Shown here: positions 41,819-51,695 of the stretch, one piece after another
How the letters are laid out: every line of letters starts with the position of its first letter
Numbering within the stretch: position 1 is the first letter of the stretch
Source: Paenibacillus yonginensis
Lineage (GTDB): Bacteria; Bacillota; Bacilli; Paenibacillales; Paenibacillaceae
Length of the DNA stretch: 64,000 nt
Reading direction: 5' to 3'
NCBI RefSeq assembly: GCF_001685395.1
Contig: NZ_CP014167.1
Coordinates: forward strand, 1,989,501-2,053,500
Notes under the pieces: model-generated
Database searches by the model: none
What the model was told of the DNA's origin: nothing
The model's input: the letters and a program-made list of their open reading frames with translations, nothing else
Position numbers and translations under genes: made by a program

Positions 41819-43057
41819 TCATCCCCTGCCGTCTTCGCCCGTTTCGTTTGGAAAAGCGCCGCCTTTCCGGTATAAATTGGGGGAAACGCCCATCATCTTT
41901 TTGAAGGCCGTGCTGAAGTAATGCTGGCTTTCGTATCCTACCTGCTCGGCAATTTCAAGAATCGTCAAGTCGGTGGAATTCAGCAGCTGGACTGCTTTCC
42001 GGACCCGCAAACCCGTCAGGCAAGCCACAAACGATTCGCCGAGCTCTTTTTTGAGCAGCCGGCTTAGATACACGGATGAAACCTGAAGTCTGTTCGCGAA
42101 AGACTCCAGCGTGAGCCCAGGATCCCCGTATTCCTCCAGCATTTGCTGCTTGGCTCTCCGGACGAGCGGCGACAGGTGAACTTCTTGAGAAACAGCGTCC
42201 TTTGCCGCACAGTACGCCTGCCTCACGGAGGTCAAATCCCCGGTTACAGGAAGGATCCGGCTGTGCACGGAAATTTTTAAATAGTCCCGGGCTGCCCGTT
42301 CGACCTCCAGAGATAACTCCTCCTTCACAAGATCCCAGAATAAAGTGACCAGCATGCCCGTGGAATCCCGAAAAAGCATATGCCGGCAGGATGAGGCGAG
42401 TTCGGCCGTGATGTTTTCTAGCGCAAACAGAAGCAGCTGCCGGTCGCTTTCTCTTAGAATGGACGGGGAGGCCGCCAGTTCCGGCCAACGGGTCACGCCC
42501 AGCTGAACCGGCCCCTCACCGGGAAGGCCAAGAAATTGGAGCTGCTCCGAAATTTCTTCGCCGGACAAACTTCCGTTGATCCACTCCTGGCCAAACCGGC
42601 TTTGGAGCAGCGGAATATTTTTACGGATTTGTTCAGAGGCCTGCTTCAAATATTCCGTTTGCTTCCGGACCTGGTCCAGTTCATTCCGAATGCGCTCAAG
42701 CACTTTAAGGAGTTGCTCCCCATTCACTGGCTTTAAAATGTAATCCTCGACCCCAAGACGGATGGCTTCCTGGGCGTAAGCAAATTCGTCATGCCCCGTA
42801 ATGATGACAAAACGGCAGTCGGGAAGCGGGGTGCGCAGATTTTTCATCAGGGTAATGCCGTCCATAAACGGCATATTCATGTCCACCAGCACCATCTGCA
42901 CGTTCAGCTCCAGCGCCCGCTCATAAGCCTCCTCCCCGTCTTCCGCCTCCGCGGCGACTTCCATGCCGAGACTCTCCCAGTCTACGGAGTCCCGGATGCC
43001 CTCCCGGATGATCGTTTCGTCGTCTGCAATTAATACCCGATATGGAGCCGGTTTCAT
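41819..43057 (-). CDS. AraC-type response regulator (YesN-like)
   Basis: A 412-residue regulator. The receiver starts LIADDETIIREG, with phospho-acceptor Asp59 (LVDMNMP) and the conserved Lys in YILKPVN. The C-terminal ~100 residues hold two AraC helix-turn-helix units (LESFANRLQVSSVYLSRLLK, then TILEIAEQVGYESQHYFSTA). Its ATG overlaps the kinase stop (ATGA). The expected target is the sugar ABC operon upstream, where tandem repeats are found (50146-50173). Confidence 0.9.
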   Translation of the reverse strand: MKPAPYRVLIADDETIIREGIRDSVDWESLGMEVAAEAEDGEEAYERALELNVQMVLVDMNMPFMDGITLMKNLRTPLPDCRFVIITGHDEFAYAQEAIRLGVEDYILKPVNGEQLLKVLERIRNELDQVRKQTEYLKQASEQIRKNIPLLQSRFGQEWINGSLSGEEISEQLQFLGLPGEGPVQLGVTRWPELAASPSILRESDRQLLLFALENITAELASSCRHMLFRDSTGMLVTLFWDLVKEELSLEVERAARDYLKISVHSRILPVTGDLTSVRQAYCAAKDAVSQEVHLSPLVRRAKQQMLEEYGDPGLTLESFANRLQVSSVYLSRLLKKELGESFVACLTGLRVRKAVQLLNSTDLTILEIAEQVGYESQHYFSTAFKKMMGVSPNLYRKGGAFPNETGEDGRG

Positions 43058-45066
43058 CCAACCTCACCCTCCTGTTTCCTTTGATGCGGCCCGGTGGAAG
43101 GCAGCTGAGCGAGCAGCGGATGCCGGATGGTTACCCGGGTTCCCTCGCCTTCCGCACTCTCAAGCTCGATGCCGGCCTGTTCGCCAAAGGCCAGCCGGAG
43201 CCTGGCCTGAACGTTCAATAGGCCATAGCTTTGTCCCGCCCGCTCCGCGGACCCTGCCAGTCGTTCCATCGCTTCAAGCGGTTCTTTCAGTTTTTTGCGC
43301 AGCTCTGCCAGCCTTGGCGGCGGCATGCCTGCCCCGTTATCTGCGACCCTTAAGATCAAAACGTCTTTTTCTTTAAAAATATGGATATCCACGCTGCCCG
43401 GCCCGCGCCGCGCCTTGATCCCGTGATAAATCGCATTTTCGACCACAGGCTGCAGCAGCAGCTTTAATACCGGGAATTCCTCGGTTTCCGGATTTACGAG
43501 GATCGTCACCTCTAGCCGGCCTTTGTAACGCGTCTGCTGAATTTGCAGATAACTCCTAATATGCTCCAGCTCTTCGGTCACAGGAATGATATCTCCGCCT
43601 TTGCTGAGCCCGATCCGAAACAGCTTGGATAACGATTCCACCATGCCGGAGACGTCTTCCGCCCCTTTTCGTTTGGCCATCCAGTGAATCGTATCCAGCG
43701 TGTTGTATAAAAAATGGGGTTTAATATGCGCCTGCAAACTGCGCAGCTCTGCTTCCCTTTTCTGCCGCTCTTTGGTTTCGTTCAGCTCCATCAGCCTTTG
43801 GATCCGGGTCAGCATCCGGTTGAAGCTTCTGCCGAGCAGCCCGATTTCGTCCCGTCTGCCTCCCCGGTAGCGTACCGTTAAATCGCCTTCCTCCGCCACG
43901 CTCATGAAAGAGCGCAGCTGGCGGATCGGCCTGGAAATGGACTGCGACAGAAGCAGGGAGGCCGTCAATCCGAACAAACCGACCAAAAACATAAAACAGA
44001 TGACATAAAAATGGATCTGCCTTACCTCCGCCGCCGATTCCCGGGTTAAAAACACCCCCACCGTCCTCCAGCCGGTAAACGCCGAACTCGCAAAAATAAA
44101 CTGCATCCTTTGGCCGCCGACGGTCCGGGTGAACGTACCGGTATCTGAGGCACCAAACCAGGAGGCCGGCAGTTCGGAAAGATAAGGAGCGTCAGGCAAG
44201 TAAATATTTTTGCCGCTTCTTTCAGTGACCATCAAATAACCGGTTTTGCCAAGTTTGACGTCCCTGGCCGCTTTCGAAACGGCCCAAAGCTTAAGGTCAA
44301 TCAGCACCACCCCGGTAACCCGTTTGGTTTTAGGGTCCGCCAGGGAACGGACGACCGTAATGACCTCATTGTCCCTGTAAAGCACATGCGAGGCCAAATT
44401 CCGGCCGCTCGGCTGGCCCAAGATCGTAAAAATGCCTTCCTTAGCCGCCGCAGCTTTGTACCAGGCATCTTCGGTCAAGCTTTGCGTCTTCTTGGCGTAC
44501 AGCTCGTTGCTGATGTAATCTCCTTTAGCGTTTACGACCAAAATGCCCGCGATCTCCGGATAAAGTGTCGTGAAGTTTTGCAAATATTTTTTCAGGTCGT
44601 ACAGGGTCTGATCTTCATTATTAGGCACCTCAGCCGTCCCTTCCGTTCCTGCTGTCAAAGCTTCCCCGTCCCTCATCTCTCCGCTCAGGTCCGGCTTACC
44701 GCCCCCCTTTGCTGCTCCGCCGCGGGGGTCGGCCCCCGCGTGCCCGTCCGCAGCGGTTCGGCCTTCCAGAAAAGCCTGAACTTTATTATCGAAACCTATC
44801 AAATAGGTGATGTTCTGCAAATTTTCCATGTCATTATCAAGCGTCTGGTTTACTTTGCCGATCAACTGCTGGGTTTGACCCGCCACCTGTTGCTCCACAA
44901 TCCGTCCTGCCGTCCAGTTCACGAGAACGGACAAGCATAGAGACGGGAGAATGCCGATGGCCAGAAATAAAAGGCCGAGCTGATAACGCAGCGGCCAGTA
45001 ATCCAGCTTCAGTCTGCGCCACAGCCACGATCGTTCGATCCCTCTGATTATCCGGTTATTTCGCAT
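43054..45066 (-). CDS. Sensor histidine kinase (YesM/LytS-type)
   Basis: About 670 residues from ATG 45066, which overlaps the stop of the binding-protein gene (ATGCGAAATAA); longer starts lie inside that gene. One helix (LGLLFLAIGILPSLCLSVLV) is followed by a ~270-residue outer sensor domain and a second helix near residue 350, then HAMP. The kinase core starts RSLQAHIKPHFLYNTLDTIH, the His_kinase motif, with NAIYHGIKARRG and VADNGAGMPP in the ATPase domain. The outer domain contains a ~45-residue Gly/Ala/Asp-rich insertion (about 44616-44760). It probably works with the tethered binding protein upstream. Confidence 0.88.
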   Translation of the reverse strand: MRNNRIIRGIERSWLWRRLKLDYWPLRYQLGLLFLAIGILPSLCLSVLVNWTAGRIVEQQVAGQTQQLIGKVNQTLDNDMENLQNITYLIGFDNKVQAFLEGRTAADGHAGADPRGGAAKGGGKPDLSGEMRDGEALTAGTEGTAEVPNNEDQTLYDLKKYLQNFTTLYPEIAGILVVNAKGDYISNELYAKKTQSLTEDAWYKAAAAKEGIFTILGQPSGRNLASHVLYRDNEVITVVRSLADPKTKRVTGVVLIDLKLWAVSKAARDVKLGKTGYLMVTERSGKNIYLPDAPYLSELPASWFGASDTGTFTRTVGGQRMQFIFASSAFTGWRTVGVFLTRESAAEVRQIHFYVICFMFLVGLFGLTASLLLSQSISRPIRQLRSFMSVAEEGDLTVRYRGGRRDEIGLLGRSFNRMLTRIQRLMELNETKERQKREAELRSLQAHIKPHFLYNTLDTIHWMAKRKGAEDVSGMVESLSKLFRIGLSKGGDIIPVTEELEHIRSYLQIQQTRYKGRLEVTILVNPETEEFPVLKLLLQPVVENAIYHGIKARRGPGSVDIHIFKEKDVLILRVADNGAGMPPPRLAELRKKLKEPLEAMERLAGSAERAGQSYGLLNVQARLRLAFGEQAGIELESAEGEGTRVTIRHPLLAQLPSTGPHQRKQEGEVG

Positions 45067-46067
45067 AATAATCATCCACATTGTCCGGGGTGACCACCGA
45101 AATTCCGGTATCGACACGAACCGGGAGCGGGGAAACCCTACCCGATGATGACGGGGCTGGAACCGTTAACCCATGGTGCAGGTGAAACAAATACTGTAAG
45201 GACCAATACCCCATATTCCATGTGCCTTGGGCCATCGTCGCTGCAATCGTGCCGTCTTTGATCATATCGAGCGTCCCTTTGTCCGTGTCGAAAGCGATGA
45301 TGGAAGGAGGTTTGTCCGGCTTGGCACTTTTGACGGCTTCCCCGGCTCCGATGCCGCCTGCGGCTTCAGTCACAAAAATGCCCGCAAGCTGCGGATAGGT
45401 TTTGAGGAGCTGCAACGCCAGGCTCCGGGACACCTGCGTGTCCCCCTGATCGTCAACAACGTCTACAATTTTCATGCCGGGATACCGCTGCTTGATCGTT
45501 TCGGAGAAACCGCGCGTACGCTCCGCATGATTTTGCTGCCAGGGCTGGGTCAGGATGGCTACCTCGCCTTGCCCGCCGGTCAGCTCGCCCATTTTGACTG
45601 CCGCTTCCTGGCCGGCGTTGTAATTATTTGTCCCGAGAAAAGAATACGCTTTGCTGTCTTTGACCCCTGCATCGAACAAAACGACCGGAATTCCGGCCTC
45701 CACCGCTTTGTCGATGGCTTGCTGCAAAGGTGGCGTATCGATCGCAGAAATTGCGATTCCCGCCGGTTTTTTTCGCAATAACCTGCTCCAGCACCGTGCG
45801 TTGCTCCTGCGCATCATATTGCGTCGCGCCGCGGTATTCGATCGATACCCCAAGCTTGCCGGCCGCATCCTCGAACCCTTTTAAACAGCTTTTCCAATAT
45901 TCAAGCCCGGACAGAAACGTCACCATCACATAATTCTCCCCGATGTCCCCGCGGAGTCCGTCTCCCCGCCAAACGCCGTTTGTATCCGGATCCTGTTTGT
46001 AATACTGAAAGACGTAAGCCAGAAAAGCTAAGATTAGAACGGCGTATACCATAAGCATCTTTTTCAT
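45056..46067 (-). pseudogene. Membrane-tethered sugar-binding sensor protein (XylFII-like), frameshifted
   Basis: Two overlapping frames make one ~336-residue periplasmic-binding-protein fold. The first, from ATG 46067 after AAGGAGGAG, has a membrane helix without a lipobox (MLMVYAVLILAFLAYVF) and reaches EQVIAKK. The second continues PAGIAISAIDTPPLQQAID and SKAYSFLGTNNYNAGQEAA to the C-terminus. The break is at a run of seven T on the plus strand (45767-45773); removing one base restores a single frame. It may be a mutation, a sequencing error or slippage. The order binding protein-kinase-YesN regulator beside a sugar importer fits XylFII-LytS-YesN of clostridia, which senses xylose. Confidence 0.8.
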
Positions 46068-46159
46068 GAAGGCTCCTCCTTCTCGTCAGTTCACCGCTGT
46101 AACCGGATACATTTTACGCCGGCATTCCTTGTTTAGAAAAGTCTAATTTCTAGTTTATA

Positions 46160-46186
46160 GAAAAAAGCCCCATAACAGAAGGAGCA
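46160..46186 (-). terminator. Weak terminator or attenuator after the sugar permease gene
   Basis: On the minus strand GCTCC-TTCTGTTAT-GGGGC is followed by TTTTTTC. The stem is short, so some read-through into the sensor genes is likely. A TTTCTA/TAGAAA dyad follows. Confidence 0.35.
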
Positions 46187-46238
46187 ATTTCCCTGTACGG
46201 AGCAGTTGCAAAAATGGCTTTCGTCTAGCCGGCCTGGT

Positions 46239-47402
46239 CTAGGCGGCTCTTTTATTTTTGTTATAAATATCAAAAGCTACGGCAAGCAGCAGCACCAGCC
46301 CTTTAATGCCCTGCTGCCAGTCAATGCCCAGACCGATCAGCGACATGCCGTTATTCAACACCCCCATGACCAGGCCGCCGATGATAGCACCAAAAACGGT
46401 CCCGATGCCGCCCGAGGCCGACGCTCCGCCAATGAAGCAGGCCGCAATGGCATCCAGCTCAAAGTTGGTCCCCGCTTTCGGCGTAGCCGCATTCAGGCGG
46501 GCGGCAAAAACCAGGCCGGAAATAGCGGCCAGCACCCCCATATTAACGAATACCCAGAAGGTCACTTTTTTCGTTTTGACTCCCGATAAACCGGCGGCTT
46601 TCTCATTGCCTCCCAAAGCATAAACATGGCGGCCCATGACCGTTTTCCCCATAACAAAGGAATACATCACAATGAGAATAAACAGCAGTACCAGAATATT
46701 AGGGATTCCCGCATAACTCGCAAGCATAAAGGTGAAGACATTGATAACCGCCACCAGCAATACCAGCTTCAGCACAAACAGCCCTTGGGAAGAGACCTCG
46801 AACCGGTATTTAAGCTGCGCACGCCGGTCGCGGATCTCGTTCAGGATATAAAGCACGGAAAGCACGATGCCCGCCAGTATCGAGACCATATTAGTCGCCG
46901 TATTGGCCAGATCGGGCAGGAACCCGGAGCTGATCTTCTGGAATCCGCCGGGAAAAGGAGAAATTGACTGTCCTTCCAGCACGATCATCGTAAGCCCGCG
47001 GAACAGCAGCATGCCCGCAAGGGTGACGATAAAGGCCGGAATCCGCACATAGGCGACCCAAAACCCCTGCCACGCCCCGATCAGGGCGCCTGCTACCAAA
47101 GAAACCACCACGGCCACCCAGGCCGGAAAATCCCAGTTGACCATCATAATAGCGGACAAGGCGCCTACAAAGGCGGCAATGGAACCCACGGATAAATCAA
47201 TATGTCCCGTAATAATGACCAGAACCATACCGATTGCCAGGACGAGGATATAGCTGTTCTGAAGAATCAAGTTAGTGATATTGATCGGTTTAACCAACAG
47301 TCCCCCGGTCAAAAGGGTGAACAAAAACATGATGACAACAAGCGCGATGATCATTCCATATTGGCGGATATTGGTTTTAAACAGCCTCGTGATGACTTCC
47401 AT
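46239..47402 (-). CDS. mmsB: Sugar ABC transporter permease (MmsB/GguB-like)
   Basis: A 387-residue membrane subunit with about ten helices, longer than RbsC as is usual for MmsB/XylH. The conserved [16 protein letters not shown] motif and [18 protein letters not shown] match the family. Its start lies within the end of the ATPase gene (26-base overlap). With the ATPase and ChvE-type protein it forms an importer for monosaccharides such as xylose, arabinose, glucose or galactose. Confidence 0.88.
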   Translation of the reverse strand: MEVITRLFKTNIRQYGMIIALVVIMFLFTLLTGGLLVKPINITNLILQNSYILVLAIGMVLVIITGHIDLSVGSIAAFVGALSAIMMVNWDFPAWVAVVVSLVAGALIGAWQGFWVAYVRIPAFIVTLAGMLLFRGLTMIVLEGQSISPFPGGFQKISSGFLPDLANTATNMVSILAGIVLSVLYILNEIRDRRAQLKYRFEVSSQGLFVLKLVLLVAVINVFTFMLASYAGIPNILVLLFILIVMYSFVMGKTVMGRHVYALGGNEKAAGLSGVKTKKVTFWVFVNMGVLAAISGLVFAARLNAATPKAGTNFELDAIAACFIGGASASGGIGTVFGAIIGGLVMGVLNNGMSLIGLGIDWQQGIKGLVLLLAVAFDIYNKNKRAA

Positions 47403-48942
47403 GTTTAACCCCTCCCGATTTAGTCATGTCTTTCATCAAATTTTCTTGCGTGGCTTCTTCTCCGCTAAACTCGCCCGTAATTTTGCCTGCGCTTAGGACA
47501 TAAATCCGGTCGCTGAGGCCGATGACTTCGGGCAGTTCGGAAGAAATGACGAGAATCGCTTTCCCCTGCTCGGCGAGGGCATGTATGATCGTATAAATTT
47601 CATATTTGGCCCCGACGTCGATGCCCCGCGTAGGTTCATCCAGAATGAGAATGTCCGGTCCGGAAAAAATCCATTTGCCCAGCACGACCTTCTGCTGGTT
47701 GCCGCCGCTCAGATTGCCCGTTTTCTGCAGCACGCTTGGGGCTTTGATATTCATTCTGCGGCGCATGTCTTCCGCGGCCAGCACTTCTTCCCTTTCATTC
47801 ACAATCATCCGCTTCGAAAGCTTGCGGAGACCGGTCAAGGAAATATTCCGTTTGATGTCGTCCATCAGGATCAGCCCATACTCCTTGCGGTCTTCCGTCA
47901 CGTAAGCGAATCCGTTCGAGATCGCTTCATTGATCGTCCGGTTGTGGATCTCCCTGCCGTCTTTAAAGAGCTGCCCGGAAATGTTCCGGCCGTACGACTT
48001 GCCGAAAATGCTCATCGCGAGCTCAGTTCGCCCGGCGCCCATCAGCCCGGCGATGCCGACGATTTCGCCCCGACGGAGCTTCAGGTTAACGCCATCCAGC
48101 ACTTTCCGCTCCGCATGCTGTTCGTGGTAAACCGTCCAATTGCGGACTTCCAGCGCTACCTCTCCGATATTGGCGATGCGCTCCGGGAACCGCTCCGTCA
48201 TGTCGCGTCCGACCATGCCGCGGATGATCCGGTCTTCCGTGACGTTGTCCCGCTTCATATCCATCGTTTCGATTGTCTTCCCGTCCCGGAGAATCGTAAT
48301 GGAATCCGATACTTTGGACACCTCGTTCATCTTGTGCGAAATCAAAATGCAAGAAATCCCCTGGCGTTTAAATTCGAGCATCAGGTTCAGCAGGTTTTCG
48401 CTGTCATCTTCATTGAGCGCGGCAGTTGGTTCATCCAAAATGAGAAGCTTCACCCTTTTGGAAAGCGCTTTCGAAATTTCGACCAGCTGCTGTTTGCCGA
48501 CGCCGATATCCGTCACCAGCGTGTTTGGGTTTTCATGCAGGCCCACCTTCTCCAGCAACTCCTGCGTTCCGGCAAAGGTTTCGTTCCAGTTAATGATGCC
48601 GCGGCGTTTGCGTTCATTGCCCAGATAAATATTTTCGGCAATCGACAGCTCCGGAATCAGGGCCAGCTCCTGGTGAATAATGACGATGCCACGCTCTTCA
48701 CTTTGCCGGATGTCCTTGAATCTGCAAATTTCCCCCTCCAGCAAAATGTCGCCTTCGTAAGAACCAAAAGGGTAAACGCCGCTAAGCACCTTCATCAGCG
48801 TAGATTTCCCCGCCCCGTTTTCCCCGCACAGAGCATGAATTTCCCCTTGGCGCACCTTAAGATTGACCTGATCCAGCGCCTTGACGCCGGGAAACGTTTT
48901 GCTGATGTTCTTCATTTCCAAAATGTACTCGGACAAAATCAT
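47377..48942 (-). CDS. mmsA: Sugar ABC transporter ATPase (MmsA/GguA-like)
   Basis: A 521-residue tandem ATPase of the RbsA/XylG class. The first domain has GENGAGKST, signature [16 protein letters not shown] and [12 protein letters not shown]. The second has the degenerate Walker A ([16 protein letters not shown]), the signature [15 protein letters not shown] and [15 protein letters not shown] 48942 is used; AGGAG is only three bases before it and a TTG six bases later is possible. It follows the chvE gene by 36 bases and overlaps the permease gene. Confidence 0.9.
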   Translation of the reverse strand: MILSEYILEMKNISKTFPGVKALDQVNLKVRQGEIHALCGENGAGKSTLMKVLSGVYPFGSYEGDILLEGEICRFKDIRQSEERGIVIIHQELALIPELSIAENIYLGNERKRRGIINWNETFAGTQELLEKVGLHENPNTLVTDIGVGKQQLVEISKALSKRVKLLILDEPTAALNEDDSENLLNLMLEFKRQGISCILISHKMNEVSKVSDSITILRDGKTIETMDMKRDNVTEDRIIRGMVGRDMTERFPERIANIGEVALEVRNWTVYHEQHAERKVLDGVNLKLRRGEIVGIAGLMGAGRTELAMSIFGKSYGRNISGQLFKDGREIHNRTINEAISNGFAYVTEDRKEYGLILMDDIKRNISLTGLRKLSKRMIVNEREEVLAAEDMRRRMNIKAPSVLQKTGNLSGGNQQKVVLGKWIFSGPDILILDEPTRGIDVGAKYEIYTIIHALAEQGKAILVISSELPEVIGLSDRIYVLSAGKITGEFSGEEATQENLMKDMTKSGGVKHGSHHEAV

Positions 48943-48978
48943 CCGCTCCTTTCCCGTTTTCCAAGTCGGCTTCTTCGT

Positions 48979-50076
48979 TTATTTCAAACCCACTTCTTCT
49001 TTGGTGTAATACCCTTCGTCGACAATGGCTTCCTGCACGTTTGCAGCATCCACCGATATCGGATCCAGCAGATAAGCGGGTACAACCGTAATTCCGTTAT
49101 CATAAGATTTCGTGTCGTTGACTTCGGCCTGTTCGCCTTTAAGCACGCTTTCCACCATCTTCACCGTTTGGGCGGCCAGCTTTCTTGTATCTTTAAAAAT
49201 CGTTTCCGTCTGCTCCCCGCTGACGATCGACTTGACCGATGCCAGCTCCGCATCCTGTCCGGTGATCACCGGGAGCGGTTTGTTTGGTTTGCCGTAGCCG
49301 ATTCCTTTCAGAGAGGAAATAATGCCTATGCTGATGCCGTCATAAGGCGAAAGCACCGCATCCAGGTTTTCGCTGGAATAATAAGCGCTAAGCAGATTAT
49401 CCATCCGTGCCTGCGCAAGCGCACCGTCCCACCGCAGTGTAGCAATCTGGGCCATCGTGTTCTGTTTGCTGCGAACAACCAGTTTTCCGGAATCCATGTA
49501 AGGCTGGAGAACCGACATAGCTCCGTTAAAAAAGAAATAAGCGTTGTTGTCATCGGGAGATCCGCCAAAAAGCTCCAGGTTAAAAGGACCCTTGCCTTCT
49601 TTTAATCCCAGTTTTTCCTCAATGTACGAAGCCTGCAGCACACCTACCTTAAAGTTGTCGAAAGTCGCGTAATAACTTAAATAAGGCGTATTTCGAATCA
49701 GCCGGTCATAGGCAATAACCGCAATGCCCTGCTTATGCGCTTTGCCGATTACGTCCGTCAGTGTATTGCCGTCTACCGCGGCAATCACAATGACGTCAAC
49801 CCCTTTCGTAATCATGTTTTCAATTTGCGAAATCTGATTTTCCACCACATCCTCGGCGAACTGGAGATCCGTCTTGTAGCCTTTTTCCTGGAACAAACGG
49901 GCCATATTCTCCCCGTCCGCCACCCAGCGCTCGGACGATTTAGTCGGCATGGATAAGCCGATGTAGCCCTTTTCCGCGCTGCCTGCGCTGGTTTCGGCCA
50001 AATTGCAGCCGGCAAGCATCACCGTCAGGACCAGTGCGAGCGCAAGGGTGAGGACCCGAGAGATTTTGTTTTTCAT
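48979..50076 (-). CDS. chvE: ChvE-type multiple-sugar-binding lipoprotein
   Basis: A 365-residue exported lipoprotein from ATG 50076 after GGGAGGGAAG. The lipobox is VMLAGCN. The mature part has the periplasmic-binding fold: [20 protein letters not shown] and [19 protein letters not shown], then [34 protein letters not shown] is typical of ChvE/XylF proteins that bind several monosaccharides. First gene of the importer operon. Confidence 0.88.
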   Translation of the reverse strand: MKNKISRVLTLALALVLTVMLAGCNLAETSAGSAEKGYIGLSMPTKSSERWVADGENMARLFQEKGYKTDLQFAEDVVENQISQIENMITKGVDVIVIAAVDGNTLTDVIGKAHKQGIAVIAYDRLIRNTPYLSYYATFDNFKVGVLQASYIEEKLGLKEGKGPFNLELFGGSPDDNNAYFFFNGAMSVLQPYMDSGKLVVRSKQNTMAQIATLRWDGALAQARMDNLLSAYYSSENLDAVLSPYDGISIGIISSLKGIGYGKPNKPLPVITGQDAELASVKSIVSGEQTETIFKDTRKLAAQTVKMVESVLKGEQAEVNDTKSYDNGITVVPAYLLDPISVDAANVQEAIVDEGYYTKEEVGLK

Positions 50077-50145
50077 GTATCTTCCCTCCCGAAACACAAT
50101 TTTCTTCCCCAGAATAACACTGCGGCTTTTTCCAGTCTTTTCAAG

Positions 50146-50173
50146 AATCAGACTTTTTTTATAAAAATCAAAC
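50146..50173 (-). promoter_or_regulatory. Tandem direct repeats upstream of chvE, candidate YesN site
   Basis: On the minus strand GTTTGATT (50173-50166) and GTCTGATT (50153-50146) recur at a 20-base interval, both preceded by A-runs. AraC-type regulators bind two direct half-sites about two helical turns apart. They lie 70-97 bases upstream of the chvE start, right for activation. Confidence 0.45.
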
Positions 50174-50189
50174 TTTCCTTTTTGGGGTT

Positions 50190-50231
50190 AACGCAAAAAA
50201 AGCCGGAACCCGCTGTGCGGATCCGGCTTCT
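50190..50231 (-). terminator. Terminator after the DUF4247 gene
   Basis: On the minus strand AGCCGGA and TCCGGCT close a hairpin with a 14-base interior (TCCGCACAGCGGGT), followed by TTTTTTT. It isolates the pspA operon from chvE. Confidence 0.75.
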
Positions 50232-50286
50232 TTACTATTCTTTTGTAAAATCACGAAAGTAAATATGTTATCTTGCTAAGGACGGG

Positions 50287-51051
50287 CTATCGCCGCCTGG
50301 ATATGCCTCCCCTCCCCGAGCGGGTGGAAGGTTTTTTGATAGAGGTACGCGGTTTGGTATAACTTCCAGACCCGCTTCCGGTGCCGCCATTTGGGCTGCG
50401 TTCAATGCTGCCGCGGCTGCCCGTTCCCGTACCCGTTCCGCTGCCCGCTCCACCCCCTCCGAAGAAACCGCCCGTACTGCCTCCGGTTGTGGAGCCGCGG
50501 CGGATAACCGAACCTTTTTTCTCGACCGTCAGCGGCGGCGCCGCCTTTTTCTCAGTGGTTGACGGGGTATGGTAAGTTTGTTTCGGCGCATAAATGTCCC
50601 GGCTCGTATAACCGCGGTAACTACCGCCATACCCGCCCAAGCCGTTAAACAAGCTGCCAATCAGCTGAGCGGTCAAATACCCCTGAAGGAAGCTGGAATC
50701 GTAGTTCTGTCTTACATAACTTTCCGAATCCACTTCAATGAGCGTGTCTTCCGGGTTACCCGGGTCCTTCTGAAGATGATAATATTCATCCTTGTAGACA
50801 AGGAACATATGATCCGGGTCTTCCGGAGACATTTCATCCGGTGTCCGCTGGCCGGCCAGATCTGCAGCCACTTCCGGCACCGTTTCTCCGGCAGCTCTAT
50901 AAACGTAAGAGCTGGAATTCCCGTTTTGGTTAACCGATTCCAGCGGATAATTCTCTTTGACGACTGAAGGACTGCCGCAGCCGCTCAGCAGGCCGGCCAC
51001 AAGGCTAAGGATGACAATGATTTTCAGGTATAAACTGTGTCTGTTCTTCAT
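50287..51051 (-). CDS. DUF4247 lipoprotein with Gly/Ser-rich basic tail
   Basis: A 254-residue lipoprotein from ATG 51051 after AGGAGTGG. The lipobox is LLSGCGS. Residues 40-140 form the DUF4247 domain (DDMFLVYKDEYYHL-like pattern as DHMFLVYKDEYYHLQKD, with YVRQNYDSSFLQGYLTA). The last ~110 residues are low complexity: Ser/Thr/Gly-rich, then Arg/Lys-rich, ending SRRR. DUF4247 and DUF4178 genes often accompany pspA in Gram-positives, pointing to a role in the envelope-stress response. Function unknown. Third gene of the operon. Confidence 0.8.
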   Translation of the reverse strand: MKNRHSLYLKIIVILSLVAGLLSGCGSPSVVKENYPLESVNQNGNSSSYVYRAAGETVPEVAADLAGQRTPDEMSPEDPDHMFLVYKDEYYHLQKDPGNPEDTLIEVDSESYVRQNYDSSFLQGYLTAQLIGSLFNGLGGYGGSYRGYTSRDIYAPKQTYHTPSTTEKKAAPPLTVEKKGSVIRRGSTTGGSTGGFFGGGGAGSGTGTGTGSRGSIERSPNGGTGSGSGSYTKPRTSIKKPSTRSGRGGISRRR

Positions 51052-51061
51052 GGAACCACTC

Positions 51062-51568
51062 CTAGTTCGAGCGGATGACTTGAACATCTCCGGAGATGAC
51101 TTTTACCCCTTCATACAGCATAAATCTTCCATCCTGCCATTCTATGCGCAGAAGGGAATAATCGTCGGCCTGGAACTGCCAGACATGTTGTTCTCCGCCT
51201 TGGAGGAAAGGAGCTCTGCCAAGAACCGTAACCCGCCCCTCAAATTCTTCTTCCAGATAAAATAGTTTGCCGTCCAGCTCAAGCTCCGTCGGCACCTCGG
51301 CCGGATTGTCCAGCCGCCCATCAATGACATCATAAAGCGCATATTCCAGCTTCTCGCGTTCTTCAATATGAAGATATTTAATGCGATTTCCGTCCCGCAG
51401 CGTAAGCACCACAGCATTCCTGCCAGGATTGCGAACACTGCCCGTCACTTCATAAGTAACAAATTCAACTTCGCAAATATCTCCCGGGCCCAGATCAAGC
51501 ATACTTTTCTCAGGAAGCTTCGGTGCTTCTTTGGCAAATAAACGGCCTATACGTTTGACTAAATTCAT
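51062..51568 (-). CDS. DUF4178 protein
   Basis: A 168-residue soluble protein with a DUF4178 beta-rich domain: GDICEVEFVTYEVTGSV, then the strand IKYLHIEEREKLEYALYDVI, and later FEGRVTVLGRA. No membrane segment. It lies between pspA (127 bases) and the DUF4247 gene, whose ribosome site overlaps its stop. Function unknown; the neighbours suggest membrane maintenance. Confidence 0.75.
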   Translation of the reverse strand: MNLVKRIGRLFAKEAPKLPEKSMLDLGPGDICEVEFVTYEVTGSVRNPGRNAVVLTLRDGNRIKYLHIEEREKLEYALYDVIDGRLDNPAEVPTELELDGKLFYLEEEFEGRVTVLGRAPFLQGGEQHVWQFQADDYSLLRIEWQDGRFMLYEGVKVISGDVQVIRSN

Positions 51569-51695
51569 GTTCGCTTCCCCTCTCGCCCGCTACCCTGCGC
51601 AGCAGGGGATATCATAAAGAAGGAGAAACCAGAAATCGTTTCCCCCTCAGGTTGCGCAGAACGCAGGTTATTTAGAACGGTATTGTTTGCCTGGT

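Noticed and set aside
47581..49605. A 674-codon plus-strand frame opposite mmsA and chvE.
   Set aside because: It lies antisense to two clear genes, is rich in residues expected from the reverse complement of coding DNA, and has no domain.
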